From contig NZ_JAOWRF010000211.1 of assembly GCF_025753815.1 (NCBI RefSeq), positions 1 through 64,000 of the forward strand: 64,000 nucleotides of DNA, in the 5' to 3' direction. Made by a program: the position numbers and the translations under genes. Position 1 is the stretch's first letter; each line of letters starts with the position of its first letter. Shown here piece after piece: positions 25,134 to 34,661 of this stretch. The DNA comes from Plectonema radiosum NIES-515. Lineage in GTDB: Bacteria > Cyanobacteriota > Cyanobacteriia > Cyanobacteriales > Nostocaceae. The notes beneath the pieces are model-generated. The model saw nothing but the letters and a program-made list of their open reading frames with translations, ran no database searches and had not been told where the DNA came from.

Positions 25134-26862
25134 TAATATCGTTGCGTTCTACATAATAAGAACCCAAAACAATAGCATCCATATGAGTTCTTAAGAAGCA
25201 CTTGATAGCTTCATCTGGTGTCCGGACGATGGGTTCATTTTCGTTGAGGGATGTGTTTAGGACAATGGGAACACCTGTACGTTGAGCAAATGTATTAATC
25301 AAGTCCCAATAGAGGGGATTGGTACTGCGACTGACACTTTGTAAGCGTCCTGTGCCATCAACATGGGTAACAGCAGGAATTTGGTCTCTTTTTGCTGGGT
25401 GAATTTTAAAGACTTTTTCCATAAAGGGTGCCGGTTCATCGATTTCAAAGTATTCGCCGACTCTTTCTTCTAAAATGCTAGGAGCGAAGGGGCGAAACTT
25501 TTCTCGGAATTTGATTTTCAAGTTGATTATATCTCGCATATCAGCGCGACGGGGATCGGCTAAAAGGGTTCGATTGCCTAAAGCTCTAGCTCCAAACTCC
25601 ATTCTGCCTTGGAACCAACCGATTACTTTACCTTCACAAAGAGTATCAACAACATGATGTAAGAGTGCATCCCGCTCTAATTTTTTGGGTTGTAGATTGT
25701 GATGTTGCAAAGCTAACAAGCATTCCTCATCAGAAAATTCTGACCCCCAGTAAGCATGGTCTAGGACAAATTTTCTCGGTTGCTTTAGCAGTTGATGCCA
25801 AATATAGAAGGCTGCACCAAAACATGTGCCGTTGTCAGCTGCACCTATGGGAGTGTAGACATTTTTAAAGGGGGTATTTTGAGTTATTTTGCCGTTAGCG
25901 ACAGAATTCATGGCTACACCACCCACCAAACAGAGATTTTCGCTTTTGTAGCGATCGCTTAAACACCTCAGCAGATGAAAGATAATTTCTTCAGTCACAG
26001 CTTGCACAGATGCGGCAATATTTTGATGCTTTGATGTCACTTCCGATTTCGGATCTCGCGCTGCACCGAGTAATTTTTCTAACTCTGGGCTGTGGAATGC
26101 CTGGACAGTTGGAGAACCACTTTCCCAGTTCATCGCAATACCTTGGGTGTGGTGGTTAAAGTAGTCGAGATTTAATTCAAAGCTGTCTCCTTTAGGATAT
26201 ATAATGCGGCGAAAGGCTTCCAAGTATTCAGGTTCACCATAGGGAGCCAATCCCATAACTTTATACTCATCACCGTAAGCCGGAAAGCCGAGGTATAAAG
26301 TAATAGCGTTGTAGAGGTAGCCGACGGAATGGGGATAGTGAGTGCGAGAAAAATATTCTAACTCGTTACCGCGTCCGGCAGCCGAGAGAGTGCTGACAAA
26401 ATCTCCCATACCGTCGATTGAGAGAATTGCCGCTTCTTCAAAAGGAGAAACAAAAAAACCACTTGCCAAATGGGTGGTATGATGCTCTAAGTTGTGGATT
26501 TTGGCGCGGATATCTTCTGCTTGGCAGTGACAGGCATCGGCTAATTGTTGCAGAAGACTCGCAGATTTGCTTTGCTTGTTAAATCGATCCAAAAGCGATC
26601 GCACCGAAGGACGATTTTGCAGAGTAAACAGTAGCTTGCGATTTAAGTTGGCTTTGGGATTGAAGGATACAGCGACATGCTCTAAATCTGCGGCACTAAT
26701 ACCACCCACTTTTAAGCAATAGCGAATAGATTCTGCGGGAAATCCAGCCCAATGTTTAACTCGATTAAATCGTTCTTCTTCAACTGCGGCAACGAGTTCA
26801 CCGTTTTGGAGCAAGCAAGCTGAGGCGTCACCGTGGTAAGCGTTAATTCCGAGAATGTTCAT
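25129..26862 (-). CDS. NodU/CmcH-family carbamoyltransferase
   Basis: A 577-residue carbamoyltransferase of the NodU/CmcH/TobZ family. The N-terminal GINAYHGDASACLL and VAAVEEERFNRVKH, the EHHTTHLASGFF segment, AILSIDGMGD, LVGGVAMNS and GRMEFGARALGNRTLLADPR are all family blocks. These enzymes move a carbamoyl group from carbamoyl phosphate through an adenylate intermediate to sugar or antibiotic hydroxyls. Next to a polysaccharide locus, a sugar substrate is likely. It ends in a repeat that provides its stop codon, so the last few residues may differ from relatives. The DUF218 gene lies seven bases upstream, so the two are probably co-transcribed. Confidence 0.9.
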   Translation of the reverse strand: MNILGINAYHGDASACLLQNGELVAAVEEERFNRVKHWAGFPAESIRYCLKVGGISAADLEHVAVSFNPKANLNRKLLFTLQNRPSVRSLLDRFNKQSKSASLLQQLADACHCQAEDIRAKIHNLEHHTTHLASGFFVSPFEEAAILSIDGMGDFVSTLSAAGRGNELEYFSRTHYPHSVGYLYNAITLYLGFPAYGDEYKVMGLAPYGEPEYLEAFRRIIYPKGDSFELNLDYFNHHTQGIAMNWESGSPTVQAFHSPELEKLLGAARDPKSEVTSKHQNIAASVQAVTEEIIFHLLRCLSDRYKSENLCLVGGVAMNSVANGKITQNTPFKNVYTPIGAADNGTCFGAAFYIWHQLLKQPRKFVLDHAYWGSEFSDEECLLALQHHNLQPKKLERDALLHHVVDTLCEGKVIGWFQGRMEFGARALGNRTLLADPRRADMRDIINLKIKFREKFRPFAPSILEERVGEYFEIDEPAPFMEKVFKIHPAKRDQIPAVTHVDGTGRLQSVSRSTNPLYWDLINTFAQRTGVPIVLNTSLNENEPIVRTPDEAIKCFLRTHMDAIVLGSYYVERNDIK

Positions 26863-26869
26863 GTTGGTT

Positions 26870-27454
26870 TTAATGTACTAAATTATAAGTTTTTTTCAGT
26901 TCTGCTCCAGTGTAGCCTGTAAAAATCCACACTATAGAACGGATTAAATCACGTAGGATGTGAGTTCTCTTTTCTGGTGGATTGATCGATGGAGCAGAGA
27001 CAGGAGTAAATGTTATACCTTGGCTACCAAGGATGATGGTGGCGATCGCCTTTGCTCTGGGCATATGAAAGCTGGAAGTAATTAGAAATAAGTGTTGTAT
27101 ATTGTGTTGTTTGAAGTCATTCACTAGAGAGGTAAAGTTAGTGACTGTATCAACAGCACGACGATCAATATGCACGCGTGTCAGAGATATACCTGCGGTT
27201 TGAAAAGTTTTGTGTATCTCGTCTCGGCTTGAGCCAGAAGATATCCAGATATCTAGGGATGGATACCACCGTGCTAGTTCCGCAGTCAAACTTTCCCGCT
27301 TTGATCCACCACCTAAGGTAAGGAAAGCTTGAGGTTGGGGTGTTTGGTAGGAGGCGATCGCTAATCGAATTGGAATGATGCTCAGTAGGGTGAGGATAAA
27401 ACCTACAAGAGCAAATATCCAATATTTCTTGGCTAGTAAATAAAATCGTTTCAT
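26870..27454 (-). CDS. YdcF/ElyC-like DUF218 domain protein
   Basis: A 194-residue protein with one N-terminal membrane helix (about residues 13-33, IFALVGFILTLLSIIPIRLA) and a DUF218 domain. The domain opens with AFLTLGGGSKRESLTAELA, continues with IWISSGSS and the RRAVDTVTNFTSLV segment, and includes LFLITSSFHMPRAKAIA. Relatives such as ElyC, SanA and YdcF sit at the envelope, and ElyC affects lipid-carrier-linked envelope precursors in E. coli; the reaction is not established. It stands seven bases before the carbamoyltransferase gene. Confidence 0.8.
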   Translation of the reverse strand: MKRFYLLAKKYWIFALVGFILTLLSIIPIRLAIASYQTPQPQAFLTLGGGSKRESLTAELARWYPSLDIWISSGSSRDEIHKTFQTAGISLTRVHIDRRAVDTVTNFTSLVNDFKQHNIQHLFLITSSFHMPRAKAIATIILGSQGITFTPVSAPSINPPEKRTHILRDLIRSIVWIFTGYTGAELKKTYNLVH

Positions 27455-27598
27455 CTAAAACCTTGTCAATTGACTGCTGATGTTCCAGTCAGGCGATCGC
27501 TACAAATCCATTGACATGACAAACTGATTTTGAATGATGGATCTGGTAGCTTAAGAGCTTTAATTCTGCCTTGTGCCCACAACTAACGGCTTAATAGG

Positions 27599-28390
27599 TT
27601 AAGAAATTTCTTCCGGATCAATCCCCATAACCCGGAGTCTTTCAGCTAATCTAACAGCTTTTTGTTCGGCTTGTTCAGCCCGTTGACGTTCTTGTTCAGT
27701 CCGTTGACGTTCTTGTTCTGTCCGTTGACGTTCTTGTTCAACTAACTCACTTCCCCAAAGCAATAAATTTCCAGATTTATCCCACCAGCGTAACCAATAA
27801 CCCTCAAACTCCGCTTTTTTACCCATCCACGTACCCAGAAATAAGTTCAAAGCTTCTATCCAAAAGCGTTGATTTTCATCTGGGGATTGTGCTTCGTACT
27901 TACCATTCACCAAGTTGTAAACTTCTAAAATAGCTATTTGCGGATGGAAAATCACGTAAGTGGGAATTTTTAAAATATGTTCGTAAAAATACCACTTTCC
28001 GTAGGGATAATGAGGATTAATCGAGTATTCCCCTCCTTCCGTTGCTGAGATAAATTCCATGACAATAGTAGGGTTTTCTCCCTCAGCATGAGGAGTGTAG
28101 CTACGGCGAATTTCCCCTGGGGGTAAAGGCTTAACTGATGGGACATAAACCCAATCAGGAGCTTTGACAACAGTTTTGTCGCCAACTGTAGCACAAATAC
28201 CAAAATTGGTGGCAATTAACATTGATTCGAGAATTAAGTCAGCTAATTCTAGAGATTCTCGCAGAGCAGCAGCGAGCAGGGGTTGCAGGTTATTTTCCAC
28301 TGGTTCATCCGGTAGGGGAAAATCCGCCGGTAGTTTCTCCCAGGTTATAGGGGGTAGGGTATTTCGCGGCTGAAGTTGCAAAGGTGTCAT
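27599..28390 (-). CDS. Uma2/DUF820 family protein with C-terminal coiled coil
   Basis: A 263-residue protein of the Uma2 (DUF820) family, an expanded cyanobacterial group with a PD-(D/E)XK nuclease-like fold. The core is about residues 30-190: ICATVGDKTVVKAPDWVYVP, then PTIVMEFISATEGG and YVIFHPQIAILEVYNL. The D-ExK-like residues fall in KAPDW and VMEF. The C-terminus (about 215-255) is a coiled coil of EQERQRT repeats encoded by 21-base tandem units. Function is unknown; some members occur as transposon-like repeats in genomes. It is flanked by short spacers between unlike genes. Confidence 0.75.
   Translation of the reverse strand: MTPLQLQPRNTLPPITWEKLPADFPLPDEPVENNLQPLLAAALRESLELADLILESMLIATNFGICATVGDKTVVKAPDWVYVPSVKPLPPGEIRRSYTPHAEGENPTIVMEFISATEGGEYSINPHYPYGKWYFYEHILKIPTYVIFHPQIAILEVYNLVNGKYEAQSPDENQRFWIEALNLFLGTWMGKKAEFEGYWLRWWDKSGNLLLWGSELVEQERQRTEQERQRTEQERQRAEQAEQKAVRLAERLRVMGIDPEEIS
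27681..27743 (-). repeat. Three 21-bp tandem units in the Uma2 gene
   Basis: Three units beginning CGTTGACGTTCTTGTTC (27681-27701, 27702-27722, 27723-27743) differ only in their last bases. They code for EQERQRT heptads, so length changes would extend or shorten the coiled coil in frame. Confidence 0.85.
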
Positions 28391-28467
28391 GGTCAGATGC
28401 GATCGCTAAAGGTATCCATTTCTTCTATGATAATTTGTACTTCTGACAGGGAATTATCGATGGTGCG

Positions 28468-29658
28468 TTACGCTGGTAAAGGGTTTTCATCCGTAATTGC
28501 AGAGTAAACTGAGGAAAGATTTTGAGCGATCGCACTCCAAGAGTATCGGCTATTCACCAGACGTTGACCATTTTCACCTAACTGTTGCCGTAGAGCCGCA
28601 GATTTGAGTAATTGAGCGATCGCAAATGCTAGAGTATCCTCTTCTCCCTCCACAACTAATCCAGCTTCGGATAAAGCAATTTCTGGAGCTATTTGCACAC
28701 CAGGAGTAACAATTACTGGTAATCCCACTGCCATAGCTTCTGCGACTGCAATGCCAAAGTTTTCTGAAAACGATGGCAAAACAAAGATATCAGATCCTTG
28801 GAGGAGCAATTGTTTATCCTCACCTGTGACGAAACCGGCAAATGAAGTTTGAGAAGTTAAACCGCAGTTTGCGATTAAATTTTTTAAATCATCAATATAG
28901 TCTGGCTCTCCTCCACCAGCTAAAATTAGATGGAAATTGTCATTTTTAGCAGCCAATTGCTTAAGCGATCGCACCAGCAAATCCGGACGCTTTTTGTAAT
29001 GGAGACGAGAGAGAAACAACACTACTGGTATCTCACTCTCGATTCCATAAACATAGTGCAGCTTCTGTTTAGCTTCTGGCAAATAAATTGGCTGATTCAC
29101 TCCTAAAGGTAAGGTAATCGTAGGAGTTTTAATACCAAAGTTGCGGACATCTTCGGCTTCACTAGCTGACGTGCAATGTATAGCAGCAGCACGATTCAAA
29201 TTATGTCGTTCAATCAAAAGTGTATATATTTGTTTTTTGAGCCTACTTTGGGCTAAAGCCCAAGGCTCTAATTGTCCCATCGCTCGGACTGTGTAGGGAA
29301 TATTTTGCCATCTAGCAATTGTCCCGGCACAGCTAGAGCCATAAGAAAATAAATAGTGGATATCCAACAAGTCGTAATCTTTCATATGCTGCCAAAGCCA
29401 ACGAGTCAGTGCTTCCGAGAAGATAAACTCTTTCATTCGATGAGAATATCGGGGCAAAAACCATACAGGAACTTGCTGATATTCGACACGTTGATTGAGG
29501 GGTACATCTAACACTAATTCATCTGGACCATTATCATTGGTCGTGGCAATTTCAGTGTCAACACCACACTCACGCAAAGCTTTAACTAAATTCAAAACTA
29601 CTTCGGTTGGTCCCCCTAAACTTGGACTGACTGAAGGAATAACATGTAAAATTTTCAC
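28468..29658 (-). CDS. GT4 family glycosyltransferase
   Basis: A 396-residue GT-B fold retaining transferase. The N-terminal GGPTEVVLNLVKALRECG donor loop and the C-terminal FSENFGIAVAEAMAVGLPV, which holds the E-x7-E motif, are typical of GT4. It would transfer a sugar from a nucleotide donor to a growing saccharide at the inner face of the membrane. It overlaps the next upstream gene by four bases (ATGA type), showing operon organisation. Donor and acceptor are unknown. Confidence 0.88.
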   Translation of the reverse strand: MKILHVIPSVSPSLGGPTEVVLNLVKALRECGVDTEIATTNDNGPDELVLDVPLNQRVEYQQVPVWFLPRYSHRMKEFIFSEALTRWLWQHMKDYDLLDIHYLFSYGSSCAGTIARWQNIPYTVRAMGQLEPWALAQSRLKKQIYTLLIERHNLNRAAAIHCTSASEAEDVRNFGIKTPTITLPLGVNQPIYLPEAKQKLHYVYGIESEIPVVLFLSRLHYKKRPDLLVRSLKQLAAKNDNFHLILAGGGEPDYIDDLKNLIANCGLTSQTSFAGFVTGEDKQLLLQGSDIFVLPSFSENFGIAVAEAMAVGLPVIVTPGVQIAPEIALSEAGLVVEGEEDTLAFAIAQLLKSAALRQQLGENGQRLVNSRYSWSAIAQNLSSVYSAITDENPLPA

Positions 29659-30860
29659 CTATAATTCATTAAGCTAGCTAGGGTTTGTTTGAACTTCTCA
29701 AATCCGAAAGTATCAATTACTTTCTGCCGAAGAATTTCCGGCTGATACAAGATAGGATGGAGATAAGTGCCTTTTAAAATTTGGATCAAAGATTGGGCGA
29801 TCGCTTCCACATCATCTGGGTTGACTAAAACACCTAATTCTCCCCCGCAAAGAGCATCAATTGCTCCATCTTGGTTTCCTCCCAGAACGGGTTTGCCACA
29901 GGCTAATGCTTCTAAATATACAATACCAAAGCCTTCGCCTTTACTGGGCATGGCAAAAACATTACAAAGATTGTAGTAGTCACACAGTTCATTATCAGGG
30001 ACGAATCCTACTAGAGTAACGCAATCTTGCAAACCCAGTTGAGTAATTAGTTGCTCAATTCTGCGGCGATCGTCGCCTTTACCAGCTATTATATAATGGA
30101 CATCTGGAAGCTGACGCCTAATTTCAGGTAAAGCTTGAATAATTTTGTCATAACCTTTGTAGCCATCAGCACTTGCTAATCGAGCTACGGTTAAAATAAC
30201 TGGCTGTTCAGGTTTTAGTCGGTATCGGTCTAACAAATATTTCGGTTTCTCAGTAATTTGGAAACCACTGACATCAAATGTATTAGGTAAAATATCGATT
30301 TTACTAGGATCTAAGTTTTGTTCTTTTAGCAGGCGATCGCGTGTGTAATTGCTCACTGCTAGAATGCGATCGGCATGAAATAAAGCAGTTTTGAGGGCAG
30401 GGTTTCTGATATTCCAAGCATCAACACCGTGAGCAACAGTCCAGTAAGGTATACCAGTTAGACGTTTTAGTAAATAGGCAACGACCGTAAAATTCAGATG
30501 GGAAGAGATAATTAGATTAGGAGATTGCCAAAAACTAAATTGGAAAATTTGAATAGCAAAAGCAAGCGTCCTTAACTTTATATGCCACTTACCTGCAAAG
30601 TGAAATCGGGTATTATTTATCAATGAAAATTTGGAAAAGCTGCGAGTATCGTGTTTGAGAAAAACATCATATTCAATATGAGGATATAAACTTTGTAACG
30701 CTTCCAGTAAGAAAGCTGAATATACCTGTACACCACCTTTAAATTCAAAAATATTAGGAAACCATATGTGTAAATGCTTATATTTTTTATATTCCCGATT
30801 ATTTGTGATGCTTATATGCTGATTTAAAAAATAATCGGAGTCAACATTTATCTTCGTCAT
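29655..30860 (-). CDS. GT4 family glycosyltransferase
   Basis: A 401-residue GT4 enzyme. The N-terminal FEFKGGVQVYSAFLLEALQ is the acceptor-side glycine loop. PVILTVARLASADGYKGYDK opens the donor domain, and GEGFGIVYLEALACGKPVLGG carries E-x7-E. The first 35 residues are polar and longer than usual. It overlaps the downstream GT4 gene by four bases and is 13 bases from the upstream one, so three GT4 genes in a row are translationally linked. Confidence 0.88.
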   Translation of the reverse strand: MTKINVDSDYFLNQHISITNNREYKKYKHLHIWFPNIFEFKGGVQVYSAFLLEALQSLYPHIEYDVFLKHDTRSFSKFSLINNTRFHFAGKWHIKLRTLAFAIQIFQFSFWQSPNLIISSHLNFTVVAYLLKRLTGIPYWTVAHGVDAWNIRNPALKTALFHADRILAVSNYTRDRLLKEQNLDPSKIDILPNTFDVSGFQITEKPKYLLDRYRLKPEQPVILTVARLASADGYKGYDKIIQALPEIRRQLPDVHYIIAGKGDDRRRIEQLITQLGLQDCVTLVGFVPDNELCDYYNLCNVFAMPSKGEGFGIVYLEALACGKPVLGGNQDGAIDALCGGELGVLVNPDDVEAIAQSLIQILKGTYLHPILYQPEILRQKVIDTFGFEKFKQTLASLMNYR

Positions 30861-30873
30861 ACCAGAGATTTAT

Positions 30874-32019
30874 TCACATAATTTTAGCTTTTTTCAAAGA
30901 TTTGTCGCCAATGACTTGTTGATAATTTTCAATATATTGACTAATCATTGTTTCAACTTGAAATCTTTGGCAATTAACAAATCCTTTTATTTTACATTCT
31001 TCCAATATAGGAAAATAGTCAATGATTTTTTCTGCGGCTTTTTCAGGATTATCCGGTTCTATATATATAGCTGCATCTCCTCCCACATCATTCATCGGAA
31101 GACGGTTTGATGTAAACACAGGACAACCACAAGCTTGAGCTTCTATAATAGGCCAGCCAAACCCTTCATAAAGGGAGGGAAATAGTAAGGCAGTAGCAGA
31201 AGAATAAAGCGATCGTAAATTTTCATTATCAATATTCACTAATTCTATAATCTTTTGAGTCATATTATGCATATTGATAAACTGATGCATTTCTTCTGTC
31301 ATCGGTTTACCAGCCATGACTAAATAAAAATCTCGTTCTTTGAGTTGTAGCATTAAATGATAAAAAATTTCTAAAACTCCTAGCCGATTTTTGTACCAAA
31401 AATTTCCCCCAACATGAAGAATAAATTGGCAATCTGGAGGAACTCCTAAAGCTTCTAAACGTTGCTTGGCTTCTATAGTTGTCATTGGGGTATAGGGATA
31501 GTTTAGCCCCATAGAAATACAACATACAGCACTTTCAGAAAGAGAACTCAGCCTTAACACATCGCTTCTAGTTTCTTGGGAAACGCAGACAACTTTTTTA
31601 GCTTGATTCAGTCCCTTCATCATCATTTGCTGCAATTGTTTCCCACTCCATCCAGTTTTATATTCAGGAAACTCTCCCAAACCCGAACGAACGGCTAATA
31701 AATCATGACAAGTCACAACATGAGGTATGTTTGCCAAATATTTTGTGTAAACGGCATTGCCGTGATCGCATATATGAACTACATCTGCCCAAGATAATGC
31801 TTGACGCAATTGCGATGGAAAGAGAATTAATTTATCAATATAACCTAACCATTTTTTTAATAACTGCGAAGATAAACCAAGCCTACCATAATACGGTATT
31901 GGACGAATGACACGCACTTCGTGACCAAATTTAGTTAAATAAAATTCCAGCATAGAAGCAAACCTATCCATGCTTTGTATTGCATCTGACTGATAATTAC
32001 CTATCACTAAAATTTTCAT
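30874..32019 (-). CDS. GT4 family glycosyltransferase
   Basis: A 381-residue GT4 enzyme. The opening MKILVIGNYQSDAIQSMDRF is diverged from the usual GG loop. The donor domain includes FILHVGGNFWYKNRLGVLEI and LFPSLYEGFGWPIIEAQACG with E-x7-E. It resembles mannosyl- or rhamnosyl-type transferases that act in O-antigen-like clusters, but the donor cannot be fixed. A PhyH-family gene precedes it by 29 bases. Confidence 0.85.
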   Translation of the reverse strand: MKILVIGNYQSDAIQSMDRFASMLEFYLTKFGHEVRVIRPIPYYGRLGLSSQLLKKWLGYIDKLILFPSQLRQALSWADVVHICDHGNAVYTKYLANIPHVVTCHDLLAVRSGLGEFPEYKTGWSGKQLQQMMMKGLNQAKKVVCVSQETRSDVLRLSSLSESAVCCISMGLNYPYTPMTTIEAKQRLEALGVPPDCQFILHVGGNFWYKNRLGVLEIFYHLMLQLKERDFYLVMAGKPMTEEMHQFINMHNMTQKIIELVNIDNENLRSLYSSATALLFPSLYEGFGWPIIEAQACGCPVFTSNRLPMNDVGGDAAIYIEPDNPEKAAEKIIDYFPILEECKIKGFVNCQRFQVETMISQYIENYQQVIGDKSLKKAKIM

Positions 32020-32048
32020 TTCTTTTGATAAATCTGGCTTATTTATGA

Positions 32049-33008
32049 TTATTTATTTTGTTTGAGATCCCATAATATTCGCTTGGCATTAATAATTACG
32101 TTAGCAGGCAATAAAGAATTTACTATATATTTGAAAAAAGCTTCTACTGTTTGAGGTAATAACCTTTTTTGTAGTGCTAATATATCTTGAGGTTTCAGAG
32201 TAGCAACTGAAGAGTTTGGGAAAGCCGGATAAGTTCTTGAAAAACCAAATCCGAGATAATCCATTACTTCTGGAGTTAAATTATCAAGATATTCAGTATT
32301 AACTAGATTTTTTTCACCATGTCCTACATATTCACTACCAACTTGATCCACTTGAAAAAGTAAAGTAGTTCTGTTATAATTATCATCCTGAAAAGGTTCA
32401 GCCCGATGAATACCGTGAATATCAGAAATTATCAAGCTTCCCTTTTTCATGGGGAATGAAAGTATATCGGGTTTGTAATTTTTTTCGATAAAATCATCAC
32501 TTAAGTAAATTTCGTGGTCATATTTACTAGACCACTTATGAGAACCTTTAAGATATTGAAATGCATTTGTTGTCACATCCGAGAAATAAATTAAAAATAA
32601 TAGACCAGGCATATTATGCTTGGCAGCTAATTGCTTACCACTCTGCAAGTTATTGTCTGTATGCCAAGGCATATGAGCTTTTTGATTAACTTGATAAACT
32701 CGATGATTTGTTAATTTATAATTATCATCAAAATATTCCTTACAAATCTCTAAAATTTTTCTAGATGTAATGATATCGTATGTTTTTTTAGAGCTCGCTA
32801 GGCAATGGGTGAAAAATTTAATATTTTGGGCAATAACTACACCAACATCATTATTGTTGACTAAAATCGAGTTGAAATCTACTTCTTGAAGTAGTTCATC
32901 AATATATTGTTCTTCCAATGCTTCTTCAGCAGCAAAATATCCCTTGTTTTTGAGGTCATTAACTATTTGAGTAGTACTGGCATTTGTAAAATTTAAATTA
33001 AACACCAA
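32049..33008 (-). CDS. PhyH-family Fe(II)/2-oxoglutarate dioxygenase-like protein
   Basis: A 319-residue protein of the phytanoyl-CoA dioxygenase family. The iron-binding HxD pair is in MPWHTDNNL and the distal histidine is likely in DIHGIHRAEP. The conserved FQYLKGSHKWSS lies between them. Family members hydroxylate lipids, amino acids or sugars. Inside a glycan locus it might modify a sugar or lipid carrier, which is inference. It lies between GT4 genes with a 29-base spacing downstream, which implies co-transcription. Confidence 0.75.
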   Translation of the reverse strand: MVFNLNFTNASTTQIVNDLKNKGYFAAEEALEEQYIDELLQEVDFNSILVNNNDVGVVIAQNIKFFTHCLASSKKTYDIITSRKILEICKEYFDDNYKLTNHRVYQVNQKAHMPWHTDNNLQSGKQLAAKHNMPGLLFLIYFSDVTTNAFQYLKGSHKWSSKYDHEIYLSDDFIEKNYKPDILSFPMKKGSLIISDIHGIHRAEPFQDDNYNRTTLLFQVDQVGSEYVGHGEKNLVNTEYLDNLTPEVMDYLGFGFSRTYPAFPNSSVATLKPQDILALQKRLLPQTVEAFFKYIVNSLLPANVIINAKRILWDLKQNK

Positions 33009-33143
33009 TTAATATCTCCTTTTTGATATACATTATTTCTGATTGAATAAATAGTAAGAGGTTTCAAAAGTTCAAACAAAGAACGATTTTTTTGATTTTA
33101 TCATCTCAATTAATTCATAGGATATATATAGGAATATTGATTT

Positions 33144-34637
33144 TTATATTTGTTTAGATTGACCTCCCAATAACAATTTAAACATTAAATATAAACCGAA
33201 AGAAATATTAACTGCTGCTCCTATCATCAGAGACAAATTAGACTCTTGATAAATTAGAGGAAATAAGATTGTAGCTCCGATCACAACTTCTAGTGAATCC
33301 ATTCTAGAAGCATTAAGTTTTTGCTCAAGAAAGGCTAAAAATAATCCTACCAGTGGCATTCCTATCAGCACACCTAAAGAGCCAAAGTTAGCGTACATTT
33401 CTACAATCCAGGGAAGGTTCCATGCGGTGGTATAGTCGTTACTTCCTAGATACTTATAACGTCTACCAAACTCATTTGCTATCTGTTCTGTAGGTTTATC
33501 AGGCCACAACGCACGAGGAATATAACTGGTCAATAAGTTTGAGTAAGTTTTGCCACCCCAGTAAGGGACTATAGTTGGTGTGTCATCAACTATATTTGAG
33601 AATAGGAGAATATGTGCTGTTCGCTCTGTAGCGGAAACTTTATGCGAGTCTTTTTTTTTGTATTCAGCACCAAGATTAGAGTATTGCTTAATAACAAGAT
33701 CTGTGAATAATTTAACCTTTTCGATGGGATTTGAGTGAGAATATTTTCCACCCCATGTTAAAGCACGAAATTCGTATTTGACTGGATTGAAAATTATATA
33801 AAATATAATTGAAAGACTTATCAATGTAACTGGAAAGCGCTTACGCTCATACCAAATAACTATAGTCATGAATAGACCTAGAGTCATCATTTGGGCTAAA
33901 GCGCCAGTAGCAAGACGAGAAATTAGTTCTATTGGCAGACATACACCTAAAAATACCCATGTTTGAAAAGATGGTAGTCGGCTACGCGACCAAAGAATAT
34001 AAAGTATCCCAAAAGCTAAATATCCAATTGGCTCTAGTAACTGGTTTAAAGAGGGAATTGCTCTAATAAATGGAATAAATAAACCAGCCAAGTGTAACAG
34101 AAGTAGTTGCCAGACAATAGTTAGGAGTTTACTTTTTGAATATGCTCCTGATAGCTGAATAGGAGAAATTTTCTGCAATAAAGATGATTTAGAAACATAG
34201 TAGGAAATATTCATTCCAAGTAGACTTATAAATACTAAAATTAAAGCTTCATTAGTCACATTTGCCAAAGAAAAGCGCTTGATAACAGCAAATTCTAGTT
34301 CTTTAGAAAAGATAGGTAAACCAAAGCTAGTGACGTAAAAAATACCAACTAGTGGGAAAAATGGTATCGGTGGTCGTTTGCGGTCTGATAAATACTGTAT
34401 ACTTGGCAAAAAACCTACCCAAATTATCGACAATGCCATGAGTGCTTTGTCAATAGAGATTGGTTCTGGACGATGCTTCAGCAGGTAACCACTAGCTACA
34501 ACTAAAATAAAGATGAGAAATAGGCGCAGTCTTCTAAAATAACGTTCTTGCTTTATTTTCGCTTGAATAAGAGCAATTTGCTCATAATTTTGCGACTGAT
34601 TTAAATCACCGTCAATTTCACCATGATAATTATACAC
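33144..34637 (-). CDS. Polytopic membrane protein, candidate polysaccharide polymerase (Wzy-like)
   Basis: A 497-residue protein with about eleven to twelve membrane helices, starting near residue 36 (LRLFLIFILVVASGYLL). The longest soluble loop lies at about residues 310-385 (YKKKDSHKVSATERTAHILL and SYIPRALWPDKPTEQIANEF), where O-antigen polymerase-type proteins have their large periplasmic loop. The LWPDKP phrase is common in such polymerase candidates of cyanobacteria. It would join repeat units outside the membrane. Sequence identity between Wzy proteins is low, so this is a topology and context call. Confidence 0.6.
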   Translation of the reverse strand: MYNYHGEIDGDLNQSQNYEQIALIQAKIKQERYFRRLRLFLIFILVVASGYLLKHRPEPISIDKALMALSIIWVGFLPSIQYLSDRKRPPIPFFPLVGIFYVTSFGLPIFSKELEFAVIKRFSLANVTNEALILVFISLLGMNISYYVSKSSLLQKISPIQLSGAYSKSKLLTIVWQLLLLHLAGLFIPFIRAIPSLNQLLEPIGYLAFGILYILWSRSRLPSFQTWVFLGVCLPIELISRLATGALAQMMTLGLFMTIVIWYERKRFPVTLISLSIIFYIIFNPVKYEFRALTWGGKYSHSNPIEKVKLFTDLVIKQYSNLGAEYKKKDSHKVSATERTAHILLFSNIVDDTPTIVPYWGGKTYSNLLTSYIPRALWPDKPTEQIANEFGRRYKYLGSNDYTTAWNLPWIVEMYANFGSLGVLIGMPLVGLFLAFLEQKLNASRMDSLEVVIGATILFPLIYQESNLSLMIGAAVNISFGLYLMFKLLLGGQSKQI

Positions 34638-34661
34638 AGTGTTTAATTACCTAAAGTTTTT

